Part shown: piece by piece, positions 5,995 to 14,481 of the stretch
Position numbering within the stretch: the first letter of the stretch is position 1
How the letters are laid out: each line of letters opens with the position of its first letter
IMG/VR virus record: IMGVR_UViG_3300046791_000259
Span: 1-39,036 of that record
Reading direction: 5' to 3' (one strand)
Origin: a virus
DNA length: 39,036 nt
The notes under the pieces: model-generated
Seen by the model: the letters and a program-made list of their open reading frames with translations, nothing else
Databases searched by the model: none
Told to the model about the DNA's origin: nothing
Made by a program: the position numbers and the translations under genes

Positions 5995-7976
5995 TGCCTA
6001 ATAAGACGTTGAAGATTCCGCACAAGTCGGAGAAGGCTAATCGCATCTTGCAGGAAATGCGGCAGAGGGTGAATTATTGGAATCGGCAGGTACAGGATAA
6101 GTTAGAGGAGTGGGCAGATGCAGAAGACAAGGCGTTAGCATTTGTCCCGGACACTGAGGTGACGAAGAAGCGAAAGGCTGCAATCCGTGGTGGCATGCCG
6201 GACTATGCGACTATTCAAGTCCCCTACTCTTACGCAGTGTTGCTTTCTGCTCATACCTATATTACTTCGGTGTTCTTGTCGAGAGATCCAGTATTTCAGT
6301 TTACTGGTCGACATGGTGAATCGATGCAGAAGAGTCAAGCGATGGAGGCTCTCATTGCTTACCAGGCGCTTGTTGGGGGGATGCTCGGGCCGTTCTATAC
6401 GTGGCTCTACGATGCACTGAAGTATGGGTTTGGTGTGGTTGGGGTGTATTGGGATGAGCGGTATGAGTTGATTTCGGACTTTCAGGAGCAGCCGGAGCAG
6501 CCGGATCAGATGTCTGGGATGAACTATACAATGTCTCAGCCGATCCTGATGCGGACGTATGCTGGGAATCGACTCTTTAATATTCAGCCTCAGGACTTTA
6601 TCTGGGATGCGCATTATCCAGTGAGGGATTTTCAGAAGGGGCAGTTTGCGGGACGTAGATTTAAGATTGGTTGGAATGATGTGATAAGGAGGAAGAAGGC
6701 TGGTTACTATACCAATGTGGAGTTCATTCCAAAAGATAAGGCTTCGGCTAGCTTCTATTCGACTGAAGGATCGCCGAACCTTAATCGACCAGAGGTCTTT
6801 GATCAGACGCATTCGGATTGGGGTCCGTATGGGTATGAGGCGGGCGATCCGAGCCATCCGATAATGGTAGGTGGATATGAGCTTGTGATGGAGATCATTC
6901 CGAATGAGTGGGGGTTAGGGAGTTCAGATTGGCCACAGAAGTATGTCTTCACTGCGACTGATGATTTCTCTGTGCTCTTGGGGTGCCAACCTCAAGGAGC
7001 TTACCATGCTTCGTTTCCATATTCAGTTATTCCGATTGAGCCTGAAGGTTATGGAATGACGAATAAGGGTATTCCGGAGACTCTTGAACCGATTCAGAGA
7101 ACTCTTGATTGGCTGTTGAATTCGCACTTCTACAATGTTCGGGCGGCCCTCAATAATAAGTATGTTGTTGATCCAAGCAAAATAGTGATGAAGGATGTAC
7201 TTGATCCACTGCCGGGAGGTGTAGTGAGGTTGAAGCCTAGTGCTTATGGTCAGGATGTGAGGCTTGCACTGCAGCAGATGCAGGTCACTGATGTGACGCA
7301 GAATAATCTTAGAGATATTGAAATGATGTTTGGGTTAGGAGAGAGGACAGTTGGTGTCAATGATCAGATCATGGGGATGTTCAATACGGGAGGGAGAAAG
7401 ACTGCAACTGAGGTGAGAACGAGTACTAGCTTTGGCGTGAATCGAATGAAGACGTTGGCAGAGTTCTCGTCTACTAGTGGAGTGGAACCGCTGTCGCGAA
7501 TGTTGGTGCAGAATACACAGCAGTACTACGATATGGAGTTGCAGTTTAAGATTGCCGGCGATCTGTTGAAGTCTGCTGGAGCGAACTACATGAACGTCAC
7601 GCCGGATTTGATTGCAGGGTTCTACGATTTCGTTCCGGTGGATGGGACTCTTCCGATTGATCGATTTGCGCAGGTGAATCTCTGGAAAGAACTCTTCCAG
7701 TCGATCCTGGCCATTCCTGAGATTGGAATGCAGTATGATCTTGGAGGTATATTTAGTTGGGTTGCACAGTTGGCTGGAATCAAGAATATAACGCAGTTTA
7801 AGATTGAGGTTGGATCAGATGCGTGGCTGCAGAAGCAGGCGCAGATGGGGAACTCAGTTCCTATTCTAGGGGGAGCAGGAAAGCCGAAGGCGAATGGGGC
7901 TCAGAAGCCTAGTAATTCGCAGCAGGGATATCAGCAACCGATTCAAGCGATGCAGAGACCGATTGGAGCGATGTGA
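5994..7976 (+). CDS. Portal protein
   Basis: The portal is the dodecameric ring at the capsid vertex through which DNA enters and leaves. At 660 aa and directly after large terminase, with a scaffold-like protein and the major capsid protein downstream, both size and position fit a podovirus portal. Features seen: a charged helical start, the region YGFGVVGVYWDERYE (about residues 143-157) typical of the portal wing, many aromatic strands, a helical PLSRMLVQNTQQYYD stem-like stretch and a Gln/Pro/Ala-rich tail. The start overlaps the terminase stop (TAATG). Assignment rests on sequence style plus context, not on a single catalytic motif. Confidence 0.85.
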   Translation: MPNKTLKIPHKSEKANRILQEMRQRVNYWNRQVQDKLEEWADAEDKALAFVPDTEVTKKRKAAIRGGMPDYATIQVPYSYAVLLSAHTYITSVFLSRDPVFQFTGRHGESMQKSQAMEALIAYQALVGGMLGPFYTWLYDALKYGFGVVGVYWDERYELISDFQEQPEQPDQMSGMNYTMSQPILMRTYAGNRLFNIQPQDFIWDAHYPVRDFQKGQFAGRRFKIGWNDVIRRKKAGYYTNVEFIPKDKASASFYSTEGSPNLNRPEVFDQTHSDWGPYGYEAGDPSHPIMVGGYELVMEIIPNEWGLGSSDWPQKYVFTATDDFSVLLGCQPQGAYHASFPYSVIPIEPEGYGMTNKGIPETLEPIQRTLDWLLNSHFYNVRAALNNKYVVDPSKIVMKDVLDPLPGGVVRLKPSAYGQDVRLALQQMQVTDVTQNNLRDIEMMFGLGERTVGVNDQIMGMFNTGGRKTATEVRTSTSFGVNRMKTLAEFSSTSGVEPLSRMLVQNTQQYYDMELQFKIAGDLLKSAGANYMNVTPDLIAGFYDFVPVDGTLPIDRFAQVNLWKELFQSILAIPEIGMQYDLGGIFSWVAQLAGIKNITQFKIEVGSDAWLQKQAQMGNSVPILGGAGKPKANGAQKPSNSQQGYQQPIQAMQRPIGAM

Positions 7977-8335
7977 TGGTAGAGTGGCGGCCGCCGGTAG
8001 GGTTTGAAGATGATAGGGAGGTAGGGCAGAGTGGAACTCCTCAACGTGATGAGCGCCTCTCCGAGGCCCTTCGACAGAAGGAGTGGCTAGGGGAATTGAC
8101 TAGATGCAAAGGGTGGAGTATACTAGAGGCGTTCGTGGCAGATCAGTGTCAGCGCAGGATGAATGAGGTGATGCTTAACCCCGCAGCGAATACGCCAGAG
8201 GTGGCTGCTCAGTTGAACTTCACTCGGGGTGAGTATGCGGGGTTGCAGATAGTTCTAGTGCATGTGAGAGATCTGAAAGAAGCAGCGCAGAGCACGATTG
8301 ATCTGTTCAAACAAGGAAACCTAGACAATGCCTGA
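7976..8335 (+). CDS. Hypothetical protein between portal and scaffold, 119 aa
   Basis: Not recognised. ATG at 7976 overlaps the portal stop (TGATG) and follows GGAG by 7 bases. GTG at 7973 is possible. The product has a short disordered start, then mainly helix (ERLSEALRQKEWLGELTRC, VHVRDLKEAAQSTIDLF) and a central segment AANTPEVAAQLNFTRGEYAG. Small helical proteins at this place in podovirus genomes often help head assembly, but nothing here fixes a function. It ends 8 bases inside the scaffold-like gene. Confidence 0.75.
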   Translation: MVEWRPPVGFEDDREVGQSGTPQRDERLSEALRQKEWLGELTRCKGWSILEAFVADQCQRRMNEVMLNPAANTPEVAAQLNFTRGEYAGLQIVLVHVRDLKEAAQSTIDLFKQGNLDNA

Positions 8336-9419
8336 TCCAGTAGTACTACCGGTTGCAGTTCCTGCAGCGAGTGTGGCGAGTGTAGCGAGCCCGCAACGTG
8401 GGACTCCGGCAGCGCAGGCAGATTTGCCTGATGATACAGATAGTGTGGACTTTGCATTTGAAGCGTTCGACGCTGCGACTGGACAAGTTACGCGCGCCGA
8501 AGCAGCTCCCGAGATTGCGGCAGTAGCGCCGCAAGTGGCGCCTCAAGCGCCAGTTCAGCAGCCAGCGCCTGGACAAGAGCCTTCAGAGCCACAGCCTGAA
8601 GAGCTCGAGTTCCAACTGTTCCCGGATAAGGAACCGAGAGCAGAGCAGGAGTTGGCGGTTGAGCAACCCGTTGCAGGTCAGCAGCAACAGCCCGCAGTAG
8701 TACCAGTCGCCCCGGTAGTTCCCGCGGCTCCGGTGGCTCCTGTGGCTGGAGCACCTGCCGCGGCCCAGTTGCCCACGACGACGAGCGGAGCAGTTGATCC
8801 GTTCGAGTTCGCGGCGCAGCAGATTGCTGCACAGGAGCAGGTGTTCACGCAACAGCTGGCTGAGAGAGCTTATCCGGTCTCTGAAGAGGATCTTCAAGCG
8901 TTCCTTGGAGGAGATGGGAAGAAGATGTCTCAGTTCGCTGCTAGAGTGCATGTGAACGTGATGGCTTCTGTGATGAAGGTGATTAGTCAACAAGCCCCGG
9001 TGTTGTTCCACGGCTTGTTACAGGCGCATCGGTTGAATACTGAGGCGGAGAATTCCTATTGGGACACGAATAAGTTCCTTAATAGGAAAGACAAAGCGCA
9101 TAGGGATGCAACCGTGATGGCTGGGAAAGCGTTTAGGCAGGCGAATCCGAATGCAGATGAGTCTATGACTAATAAGATGGTTGGTCTGATGGCTGCAGCT
9201 GCAGTAGGAGTGGATCCAGCGGCGACGTTTGCCCCGAGAGGGCCAGCGACTCCGCAGGTGAGAACGCCTGGACCAGTGGTGAAGCAGACTCAGCCGGGGT
9301 TTGTCCCGGCGGCCCCGAGTGGGGTGAATGGAAGAGCAGCGCCTCAGTTTGCGAGTGAGTGGGACTTAGCGTCTCAGATCATTCAAGCTGAGGAACGTGG
9401 AGCGTTTGACTCGCGATAG
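8328..9419 (+). CDS. Scaffolding protein, probable
   Basis: A 363-residue protein with a long Pro/Ala/Val/Gln-rich, acidic, low-complexity N-terminal half (for example QQQQPAVVPVAPVVPAAPVA), a more ordered helical centre (about residues 180-290, including MSQFAARVHVNVMASVMKVI) and a flexible tail ending DLASQIIQAEERGAFDSR. Position just before the major capsid gene, acidity and low complexity fit a scaffold that shapes the prohead and then leaves. There is no protease-like motif. The ATG follows AAGGA by about 11 bases and overlaps the upstream gene by 8. Confidence 0.7.
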   Translation: MPDPVVLPVAVPAASVASVASPQRGTPAAQADLPDDTDSVDFAFEAFDAATGQVTRAEAAPEIAAVAPQVAPQAPVQQPAPGQEPSEPQPEELEFQLFPDKEPRAEQELAVEQPVAGQQQQPAVVPVAPVVPAAPVAPVAGAPAAAQLPTTTSGAVDPFEFAAQQIAAQEQVFTQQLAERAYPVSEEDLQAFLGGDGKKMSQFAARVHVNVMASVMKVISQQAPVLFHGLLQAHRLNTEAENSYWDTNKFLNRKDKAHRDATVMAGKAFRQANPNADESMTNKMVGLMAAAAVGVDPAATFAPRGPATPQVRTPGPVVKQTQPGFVPAAPSGVNGRAAPQFASEWDLASQIIQAEERGAFDSR

Positions 9420-9445
9420 AGCGAGCTTGAGTTGGAGTAGAGAAA

Positions 9446-10741
9446 ATGGCAGCTGTGGCAGGTCTCCGGGGAACCGGCGACTTTTCGACTGACGAACGGC
9501 CCAAGAACTTCAGAGAGATGATTCTGTGGTTGGAGCCGAATGGTGATGCACCGATCTTCGCCTTGACGAGTAAGGCGAAGAAGAGGACGGTTAATGATCC
9601 GGAGTATGCGTGGTGGGATGAGCCGATTGACTTGGTCCGGATTCAGGTCAATGGGGCGTTCAGCTCTTCCGATCCGGTGATTGCTGTTGATTCGGTTGAC
9701 CCGACGGCAGCAGTGTTGGATTCAAATTGGGGACTCCCGAACCACTTGAAGCCGGGAGACCTACTCTTGGTAGAGAAAGCGGATCAGGTCGCTTACGATA
9801 ACGAGATCCTTCTCGTGACGGGTGTGATCGGTTCGACGCAGATTTCTGTTCAGAGAGGTGCAGCAGGGACGACTGCAGCGAGCATTGCAGATAATAGTTT
9901 CCTGCTGTTGATGGGCTCGGTCTATGCCGAAGGTACGGCAGCGCCGGACTCAGTGAGTAGGAATCCGGTGAAGTATAGTAATCTCGTTCAGATCTTCAAG
10001 GATTCGTATGAGATTACTGGCACGGTGGAAGTGACTAAGACTAGGACTGGTAATCCGTGGAGTAATGATAAGAAGAGGAAGATGTTCGACCATGCAAGAG
10101 GTATTGAGTGGTCGATGATGTTTGGCCGGCAGAGTGAGACCATTGGAAGTAATGGTAAGCCATTGCGGACAATGGGTGGGATTAGGAGTCAGATTCCGCA
10201 GACGAGGACTACAGTCTTCGCTGCGAGCTCATTGAATGCTGCGACTCCGGGCAAGGGCATCAATGCGTTCCTGGATGCGGTGTATCGAGTGTTCGATTAT
10301 TCGTCGGGCGCTGGAGATACCCGGATCGCTTTCATGGGTAATGTGGCGCTCAATACCATCAATAAGATGGTGCAGCAGGACACTGCTGCGACGATTGAGT
10401 GGGGCGGCCCGGTGAAAGTTTATGGGATGAACCTTCGGGAGTTGGTGTTCCCACAAGGTAGGCTCCTAGTTCGGACTCATCCGCTTCTCAATCGGCATTC
10501 GTCTATTGCGGCTGGTGTGTATACCGCTGGCCCCTACGCGGCGAGTGCTTGGATTCTGGACTTCTCTGCGATCGAGTACGTGACCCTGCCGGGCCGCGAT
10601 ACGAAGTCGAAGGATGATGTGCAGGACAAGGATGAGGATTTGCGGAGAGGGTTCTTGCAGACAGACTGCTCGATCCAAGTGGATAAGGGCGGGCTGACCT
10701 GCGCGTATCTAGGTGGCTTGAACAACTCGGCGATCACATAA
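9446..10741 (+). CDS. Major capsid protein, SU10/DUF5309 type
   Basis: The main shell protein. At 431 aa, placed after portal and scaffold, it carries the pattern of the SU10-type (DUF5309) capsid family: an N-terminal KNFREMILWLEPNGDAPIFA stretch, an inserted strand-rich region (about residues 58-150, with PGDLLLVEKA and EILLVTGVIG), then the conserved RGIEWSMMFGR helix, RTMGGIRS, a long spine-like stretch and GGLTCAYLGGL near the end. The ATG has GGAG at 8-base spacing. It is separated from its neighbours by short gaps, so it may be made at a higher rate than the translationally coupled genes. Confidence 0.88.
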   Translation: MAAVAGLRGTGDFSTDERPKNFREMILWLEPNGDAPIFALTSKAKKRTVNDPEYAWWDEPIDLVRIQVNGAFSSSDPVIAVDSVDPTAAVLDSNWGLPNHLKPGDLLLVEKADQVAYDNEILLVTGVIGSTQISVQRGAAGTTAASIADNSFLLLMGSVYAEGTAAPDSVSRNPVKYSNLVQIFKDSYEITGTVEVTKTRTGNPWSNDKKRKMFDHARGIEWSMMFGRQSETIGSNGKPLRTMGGIRSQIPQTRTTVFAASSLNAATPGKGINAFLDAVYRVFDYSSGAGDTRIAFMGNVALNTINKMVQQDTAATIEWGGPVKVYGMNLRELVFPQGRLLVRTHPLLNRHSSIAAGVYTAGPYAASAWILDFSAIEYVTLPGRDTKSKDDVQDKDEDLRRGFLQTDCSIQVDKGGLTCAYLGGLNNSAIT

Positions 10742-10765
10742 GCGCTGAGTGAGAGGAGTAGTGAG

Positions 10766-11140
10766 ATGACTTCGCACGAAAATTTGTCAGATGGCAACCT
10801 CGCTGGGATGTTGCAGCAGAAGAAGTGGAAATTCAATGCGCCTATTATCGTTCCAGTGACGGGCTATCAGATCCTAGTCGACCATCCATCGACTATGTTC
10901 CTGAACCCAGCGGGCGCAGTGAACGTCCAGCTGCCGCTGGAGACTGGCAATCAGGGGTTGGGATTCCTGTTGTTCAATCTCTCAGCAAATGCGATTACGC
11001 TCGTGAATTCAGCAGGTAATGCGTTCACGGTACCACTAGCGCTAGCGGCGAACCAAGCAGGTCTCTTCATGTGTACGGGTTTGGCGGCGTTGACGGGGTG
11101 GCGGGCGTTCGTCGCGGCGGGTACGCAGACGAGTCCGTAA
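10766..11140 (+). CDS. Possible capsid decoration protein, 124 aa
   Basis: Not firmly recognised. It lies directly after the major capsid gene with a strong ribosome-binding site (GAGGAG, 7-base spacing). After a short polar start the protein is almost all beta-type: small hydrophobic and Asn/Gly-rich stretches such as AVNVQLPLETG, GFLLFNLSANAITLVNSAGN and AFTVPLALAANQAGLFM, with no cysteine pair and no membrane helix. This composition fits a small beta-sandwich that binds the capsid surface or a fibre base. Position favours decoration; this is inference. Confidence 0.65.
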   Translation: MTSHENLSDGNLAGMLQQKKWKFNAPIIVPVTGYQILVDHPSTMFLNPAGAVNVQLPLETGNQGLGFLLFNLSANAITLVNSAGNAFTVPLALAANQAGLFMCTGLAALTGWRAFVAAGTQTSP

Positions 11141-11154
11141 GGGGAGGGGAAGAG

Positions 11155-11184
11155 GGGGCGATGTGTTTCGGCGCACATTGCCCC
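11155..11184 (+). terminator. Hairpin repeat, copy 3 (after capsid genes)
   Basis: Arms GGGGCGATGTG at 11155-11165 and CACATTGCCCC at 11174-11184 pair over 11 positions (one G-T wobble) around the 8-nt loop TTTCGGCG. TTCCACTTTC follows, which is a poor U tract, so full termination is doubtful. It could weaken read-through or protect the 3' end of the abundant capsid message. Its arms and loop length match copies 1 and 4. Confidence 0.6.
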
Positions 11185-11217
11185 TTCCACTTTCAACGTG
11201 CGAGAGGAGAATAGGTG

Positions 11218-11511
11218 ATGGAGTATAATCTTATCTGTAAAGGACAGGTGATGGATTTCGTCGATGTGGTCGACGAAGCTGGTGAGAATAAACATCGCCA
11301 GCGTTGGACGGTGATATTTGAGAGTGCGGTGGAGGGAGTGGCGCAGACGCCTGCGATTAGAGTTTCATTTGCAGTGTTGGAAGGGGCTCCGGCTCCGAGC
11401 TTTGATATTGGAGCGGAGGTGAAGGTGGGGTTTGAGGAACGCTTCAGTGCTCCAAAGGCAGAGGAGAAGTCAGAGCCTCTTGCAGTGCCAGTTCTTCCGG
11501 AGTTTAACTGA
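11218..11511 (+). CDS. Hypothetical small structural protein, 97 aa
   Basis: Not recognised. ATG at 11218 follows AGGAG by about 8 bases; GTG at 11215 is the alternative. The first 75 residues read as beta strands (YNLICKGQVMDFVDVVD, RWTVIFES, AIRVSFAVLEG, AEVKVGFEERF), and the tail is charged and Pro-rich. It begins a new translational group after the 11155 hairpin, and its stop overlaps the next start (TGATG). Some head-tail or accessory factors look like this, but no family can be given. Confidence 0.65.
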   Translation: MEYNLICKGQVMDFVDVVDEAGENKHRQRWTVIFESAVEGVAQTPAIRVSFAVLEGAPAPSFDIGAEVKVGFEERFSAPKAEEKSEPLAVPVLPEFN

Positions 11512-11801
11512 TGGCGTATGGAGATGGGAAGCTCTGTGCAAGGATTGATATCTCGAAAGCGAGTCAGGTGGACGAAGTTGGGCTCGATGACGAGGTGACG
11601 ATCGTGGTAAAGGGGAAGGTGAAGAGCCTTCGTGGTGGAGAGCAATATAAGTCGCAGGATTATCCGGCTGAAATTGGAAGTAAGGCTAAGCCGAAGGAGG
11701 TGGTGAGAAAGATTCCTGGATCGATCGAACTTGAAGTGAGTGAGATGAAGGTGATGAGGGATGGGGAGTTCGATGGGATGATGGATGGAGAGGGGAACTA
11801 G
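11511..11801 (+). CDS. Hypothetical protein, 96 aa
   Basis: Not recognised. The small beta-rich N-terminal region (KLCARIDISKASQVDEVGL, EVTIVVKGKVKSL) is followed by a charged loop and a final strand (GSIELEVSEMKVM) and ends in an Asp/Gly/Met-rich tail. The arrangement of strands with a KGKVKSL turn is similar to its upstream neighbour's fold style, so the two may be partners or old duplicates, though no clear identity is visible. Overlaps both neighbours by a single base or a few bases (TGATG, TAGTG). Confidence 0.65.
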   Translation: MAYGDGKLCARIDISKASQVDEVGLDDEVTIVVKGKVKSLRGGEQYKSQDYPAEIGSKAKPKEVVRKIPGSIELEVSEMKVMRDGEFDGMMDGEGN

Positions 11802-12211
11802 TGGGGACGTTTGTCCACTTTAACTCCTTCGTGTCAGACACGCAGAATGGACTCAATGCTCCAGGGCTCCATCCGATGAAGCTTGCGTTTACTAATGTGA
11901 TTCCGGATGTGGGTATGACGAACTTTAGTCAGATTACTGAGATTGCGCCTGGAGCTGGGTATGTGGCTGGAGGCTCGTTACTTACCGTGGTGTCAAGTGC
12001 GCAGGTGGGTGGACTGTTCAAGTATGTGTTGCAGAACTTTCAGTTCATTGCGACGGGGAATGTAACGCCGTGGCGCTACGCAGTGATCTACGATACGCAG
12101 ACAGGATCGCTCTTAGGGTGGGGAGATGAGGGAGTAGTTTGGACACTTCATGCGGCGGAGTTAGTAAACTTCGTCTTTGATCAGATCAACGGCCTCTATC
12201 AGGCCATTTGA
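11801..12211 (+). CDS. Conserved phage structural protein of unknown role, 136 aa
   Basis: The pattern FNSFVSDTQNGLNAPGLHPM, MKLAFTN, ITEIAPGAGYVAGG and then RYAVIYDTQTGSLLGWGDEG belongs to a widespread phage protein type that begins with a Phe-x-x-Phe start, then LKVALTN-like and GxGYxxGG segments. Members lie among head-tail and tail genes, but their exact role is not established to my knowledge. Starts at GTG 11801, overlapping the previous TAG, with GGGGAA just upstream. Normal length for the type. Confidence 0.75.
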   Translation: MGTFVHFNSFVSDTQNGLNAPGLHPMKLAFTNVIPDVGMTNFSQITEIAPGAGYVAGGSLLTVVSSAQVGGLFKYVLQNFQFIATGNVTPWRYAVIYDTQTGSLLGWGDEGVVWTLHAAELVNFVFDQINGLYQAI

Positions 12212-12229
12212 CTTGGAGGAGTAAGGGAG

Positions 12230-12694
12230 ATGGCGAACTACTCGGTAGCGCAGGAGAGCAATCAGCAGGCAACTGCGGCAGCGTATAAGACGCAGATTTC
12301 TACCTTTGCTGGGGCTACGGCTCGGAGAATCAAGCTCTATGAGTATATTGTGGGTTTGCCGGGGAGTCCGCCAGCGGATAATGAGATCGAGATTGATATT
12401 GCTCGGATGACAGCAGATGGAACGGGAACGGCGTTTACTCCAATAGCGCTTGATCCTGCGGATGCTGCAGCGCTGATGACTTCTAAGATTGGATATAGTG
12501 CCGAGCCGACAGTGACGGCGAGTTCCTTCTTGGAATATTTTTCGATGAATCAGAGGGCAACGGTGCGATGGATGGCCGCGCCGGGGTCGGAGCTGGTGTC
12601 ACCGGCGACGACGAATAATGGACTGGTGCTGAGAGCGAAGTCGCCGGCGTATACTGGATTTACTGCGCCTAAAGTGCTTGTTCAGGAGCAGTGA
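12230..12694 (+). CDS. Conserved phage structural protein of unknown role, 154 aa
   Basis: Begins MANYSVAQESNQQATAAAYK, followed by an Arg-Arg-Ile-Lys-Leu-Tyr-Glu strand and an acidic N-E-I-E-I-D-I strand. Together these recall a small virion protein found next to the preceding family in many tailed phages. The rest is beta-rich with a Met-Ala-Ala-Pro-Gly-Ser-Glu turn. A strong ribosome-binding site (GGAGGAG and AAGGGAG) precedes the ATG. It ends by TGATG overlap with a zinc-binding protein. A structural role is inferred from context. Confidence 0.75.
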   Translation: MANYSVAQESNQQATAAAYKTQISTFAGATARRIKLYEYIVGLPGSPPADNEIEIDIARMTADGTGTAFTPIALDPADAAALMTSKIGYSAEPTVTASSFLEYFSMNQRATVRWMAAPGSELVSPATTNNGLVLRAKSPAYTGFTAPKVLVQEQ

Positions 12695-12939
12695 TGTATC
12701 GAGCAGGTGGAGCGTTTGTTGTGTCTGGCCCGGGAAAGACTCGGGAATGTGATACGTTCACCTGTTGTCACTGTAATAGGATTGTACGGGTGCCAGTGAA
12801 AGTGCGGCCGGAAGATCTTGGTGGCTTTTGCACGATGTGTTCAAAGCCTGTGTGCCCGCAGTGTCATGCGAAGGGGAGTTGTACTCCTTTTGAGAAGTGG
12901 CTCGATAAGGTTGAAGCTCGTCGTTCGTATGGGGTTTAG
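12694..12939 (+). CDS. Zinc-ribbon-like small phage protein, 81 aa
   Basis: Starts MYRAGGAFVVSGPGKTRECD and then has two cysteine pairs, C-C-H-C near residues 23-26 and C-T-M-C near 46-49, followed by C-P-Q-C-H and a last Cys, the pattern of a compact zinc-binding domain. Very similar small proteins with the same MYRAGG start occur among tail genes of other podoviruses, function unknown. ATG at 12694 overlaps the previous stop (TGATG). A structural zinc site is likely; the partner is not known. Confidence 0.75.
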   Translation: MYRAGGAFVVSGPGKTRECDTFTCCHCNRIVRVPVKVRPEDLGGFCTMCSKPVCPQCHAKGSCTPFEKWLDKVEARRSYGV

Positions 12940-14010
12940 ATGGCTAATGCCTCGAAGTTGATCAACAGGGTAAAGGTCCGGACGGCTACTGCTGGAACAG
13001 GGACAATGACTTTGGGAGCAGCATTCTCCAATTTCTTCTTCACATTTGCTGAAGCTGGAGCAGTGGATCAGGACGTCTTTACTTATGTGATTGAAGATGG
13101 ATTGGATTTCGAGATTGGACGTGGGACGTATACTGCTGCGGGGACTACACTCTCTCGCGATACAGTTCTTGCGTCGAAGATTGCGGGAACTGCGGGTACG
13201 AGTAAGCTCACTCTCTCCGGAGCTGCGGTTGTTCGTGATGTAGCGGCGGCGGAAGATGTTGCGCTGAAGGTAAATCAGCAATCGTTCACTGGAAGTGGGA
13301 CTTGGACTAAGCCGCAAGGATTTGGAGCTAAAGCGTATGCTCTAGTTGAGGTTTGGGGTGGTGGTGGAGGCGGTGGAAGAGCAGCTGCTAGCGGTAACGG
13401 TGCTGGTGGAGGCGGAGGCGGATTTAATCGACGCTTTATCCTTTTGTCTTCATTGGGGGCAACGGAGACTGTCACTATCGGCGCGGCAGGAGCGGCGGCG
13501 GCTTCGAATGGTAATAACGGATCAGCTGGAGGGAATACAACTTTCGGAGCGGTTATAACAGGCTTTGGAGGTGGTGGAGGACAACAGGGCTCCTCTGGTG
13601 TACAAGCTTTTCCAGGACATGGAGGATATCCAACTAAGGTAGGGCCTACGGCAACTTCACCAGGTGGTCCACTAACTAGTGCATTTACTACTAGTCCGCT
13701 TTGGCCTCATATAGTGGGTTCGCAATTTCCAAGTGCTGCAGATCACGGTGGATCTGGAGCTTGGATCGACGTCGTGAGTTGCGTTACGACAACCTTTACC
13801 GCGGCTCCTGCAGTGAATGGAGGTGGAGGTGGCGGCGGCAAGAGTAATGCGACCACGCTTGCGGCTGGTACTTCTATCAATGGTGGTGCTGGGGGAGCCT
13901 CAGGCTCGGCAGGGACTGCGCCAGGTGGGGGTGGTGGAGGGAATGTCAATGCAGCGGCGGGTGCAGGCGCTGCGGGACAGTGTGTTGTGATAGTATTCGA
14001 CGGAGCTTAA
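12940..14010 (+). CDS. Glycine-rich tail fibre or adhesin-like protein, 356 aa
   Basis: Residues 1-105 are a fold common at the start of phage tail proteins (NRVKVRTATAGTGTMTLG, TYVIEDGLDFEIGRGTY, TTLSRDTVLAS). From about 115 the protein has a fibre-like SGTWTKPQGF motif and then a long domain with at least five Gly runs of five to eight residues separated by Ala/Ser/Asn loops. Polyglycine runs of this type form packed PG-II helices in the receptor-binding adhesins of some T-even phages, which suggests a receptor-binding tip here. Ends VVIVFDGA, as many such fibres do. The ATG follows the previous stop directly. Confidence 0.75.
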   Translation: MANASKLINRVKVRTATAGTGTMTLGAAFSNFFFTFAEAGAVDQDVFTYVIEDGLDFEIGRGTYTAAGTTLSRDTVLASKIAGTAGTSKLTLSGAAVVRDVAAAEDVALKVNQQSFTGSGTWTKPQGFGAKAYALVEVWGGGGGGGRAAASGNGAGGGGGGFNRRFILLSSLGATETVTIGAAGAAAASNGNNGSAGGNTTFGAVITGFGGGGGQQGSSGVQAFPGHGGYPTKVGPTATSPGGPLTSAFTTSPLWPHIVGSQFPSAADHGGSGAWIDVVSCVTTTFTAAPAVNGGGGGGGKSNATTLAAGTSINGGAGGASGSAGTAPGGGGGGNVNAAAGAGAAGQCVVIVFDGA

Positions 14011-14011
14011 G

Positions 14012-14218
14012 ATGCGATATGTGATTGTAGATGAAGCGGGGTTAGCGGTGAATGCATGTGAGTGGGATGGTGAAACGCCTTGGGTTCCACCAGAGAGACA
14101 TCAAGCAATCTTGAGTGAAGAGGCTCCGATTGGGGCGACTTGGAGTGGGGAGAAATGGATTGTTCCGGAGCCAGAGGCTTCTCCAGTGCCAATCTTAACG
14201 GAGCCGAAGAGTGTCTGA
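14012..14218 (+). CDS. Small fibre-associated protein, 68 aa
   Basis: A short protein starting MRYVIVDEAGLAVNACEWDG with W-V-P-P and a late GATWSGEKWIVPEP motif. This type often follows tail fibre genes in phages and resembles a small fibre or assembly-linked protein with paired Trp/Gly turns. It starts 1 base after the adhesin-like gene and overlaps the cupin gene by 8 bases. Function is not known; a fibre chaperone or cap is possible from position. Confidence 0.6.
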   Translation: MRYVIVDEAGLAVNACEWDGETPWVPPERHQAILSEEAPIGATWSGEKWIVPEPEASPVPILTEPKSV

Positions 14219-14480
14219 AGTTCAACCGCAAGTTAAGAAGCTTGGAAGTTTAGTGATGGCAATCTTTGAGTTTCCTGAAGTTGGAGATTTAATTCCGCTA
14301 CATCAGCATCGTGAAGGAACGAGTCATATCATGGTAGTAAGTAAGGGGCAGTTTATAGTTCGAGGTGGGGAGTGGGAGAAGATCGTTTCACCGGGGGAGA
14401 TCTTGATTTTCGAACCGGAGCAACCGCATGAGATAGTTGCGAGTGCTCCGAATGGTAAGATAGTTAACATAGGGTACTAG
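14211..14480 (+). CDS. Cupin-domain protein, 89 aa
   Basis: A single small cupin barrel. Motif 1 is HQHREGTSHIMVVSKGQF (His-x-His, then Glu and Gly), and motif 2 is PGEILIFEPEQPHEI (Pro-Gly then His). The metal-binding residues of a cupin (two His, Glu, later His) are therefore present. Cupins can be sugar-modifying enzymes or simple binding domains. Placed among tail-fibre genes, this one might modify or recognise surface carbohydrate, but that is inference. Starts at GTG 14211 inside the previous gene; length 89 aa is typical of a minimal cupin. Confidence 0.75.
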   Translation: MSEVQPQVKKLGSLVMAIFEFPEVGDLIPLHQHREGTSHIMVVSKGQFIVRGGEWEKIVSPGEILIFEPEQPHEIVASAPNGKIVNIGY

Positions 14481-14481
14481 A

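Noticed and set aside
6135-6857. 240-codon - frame opposite the portal gene
   Set aside because: An antisense shadow of the portal: no start signal, Arg/Leu/Ile-rich product and no context on that strand.
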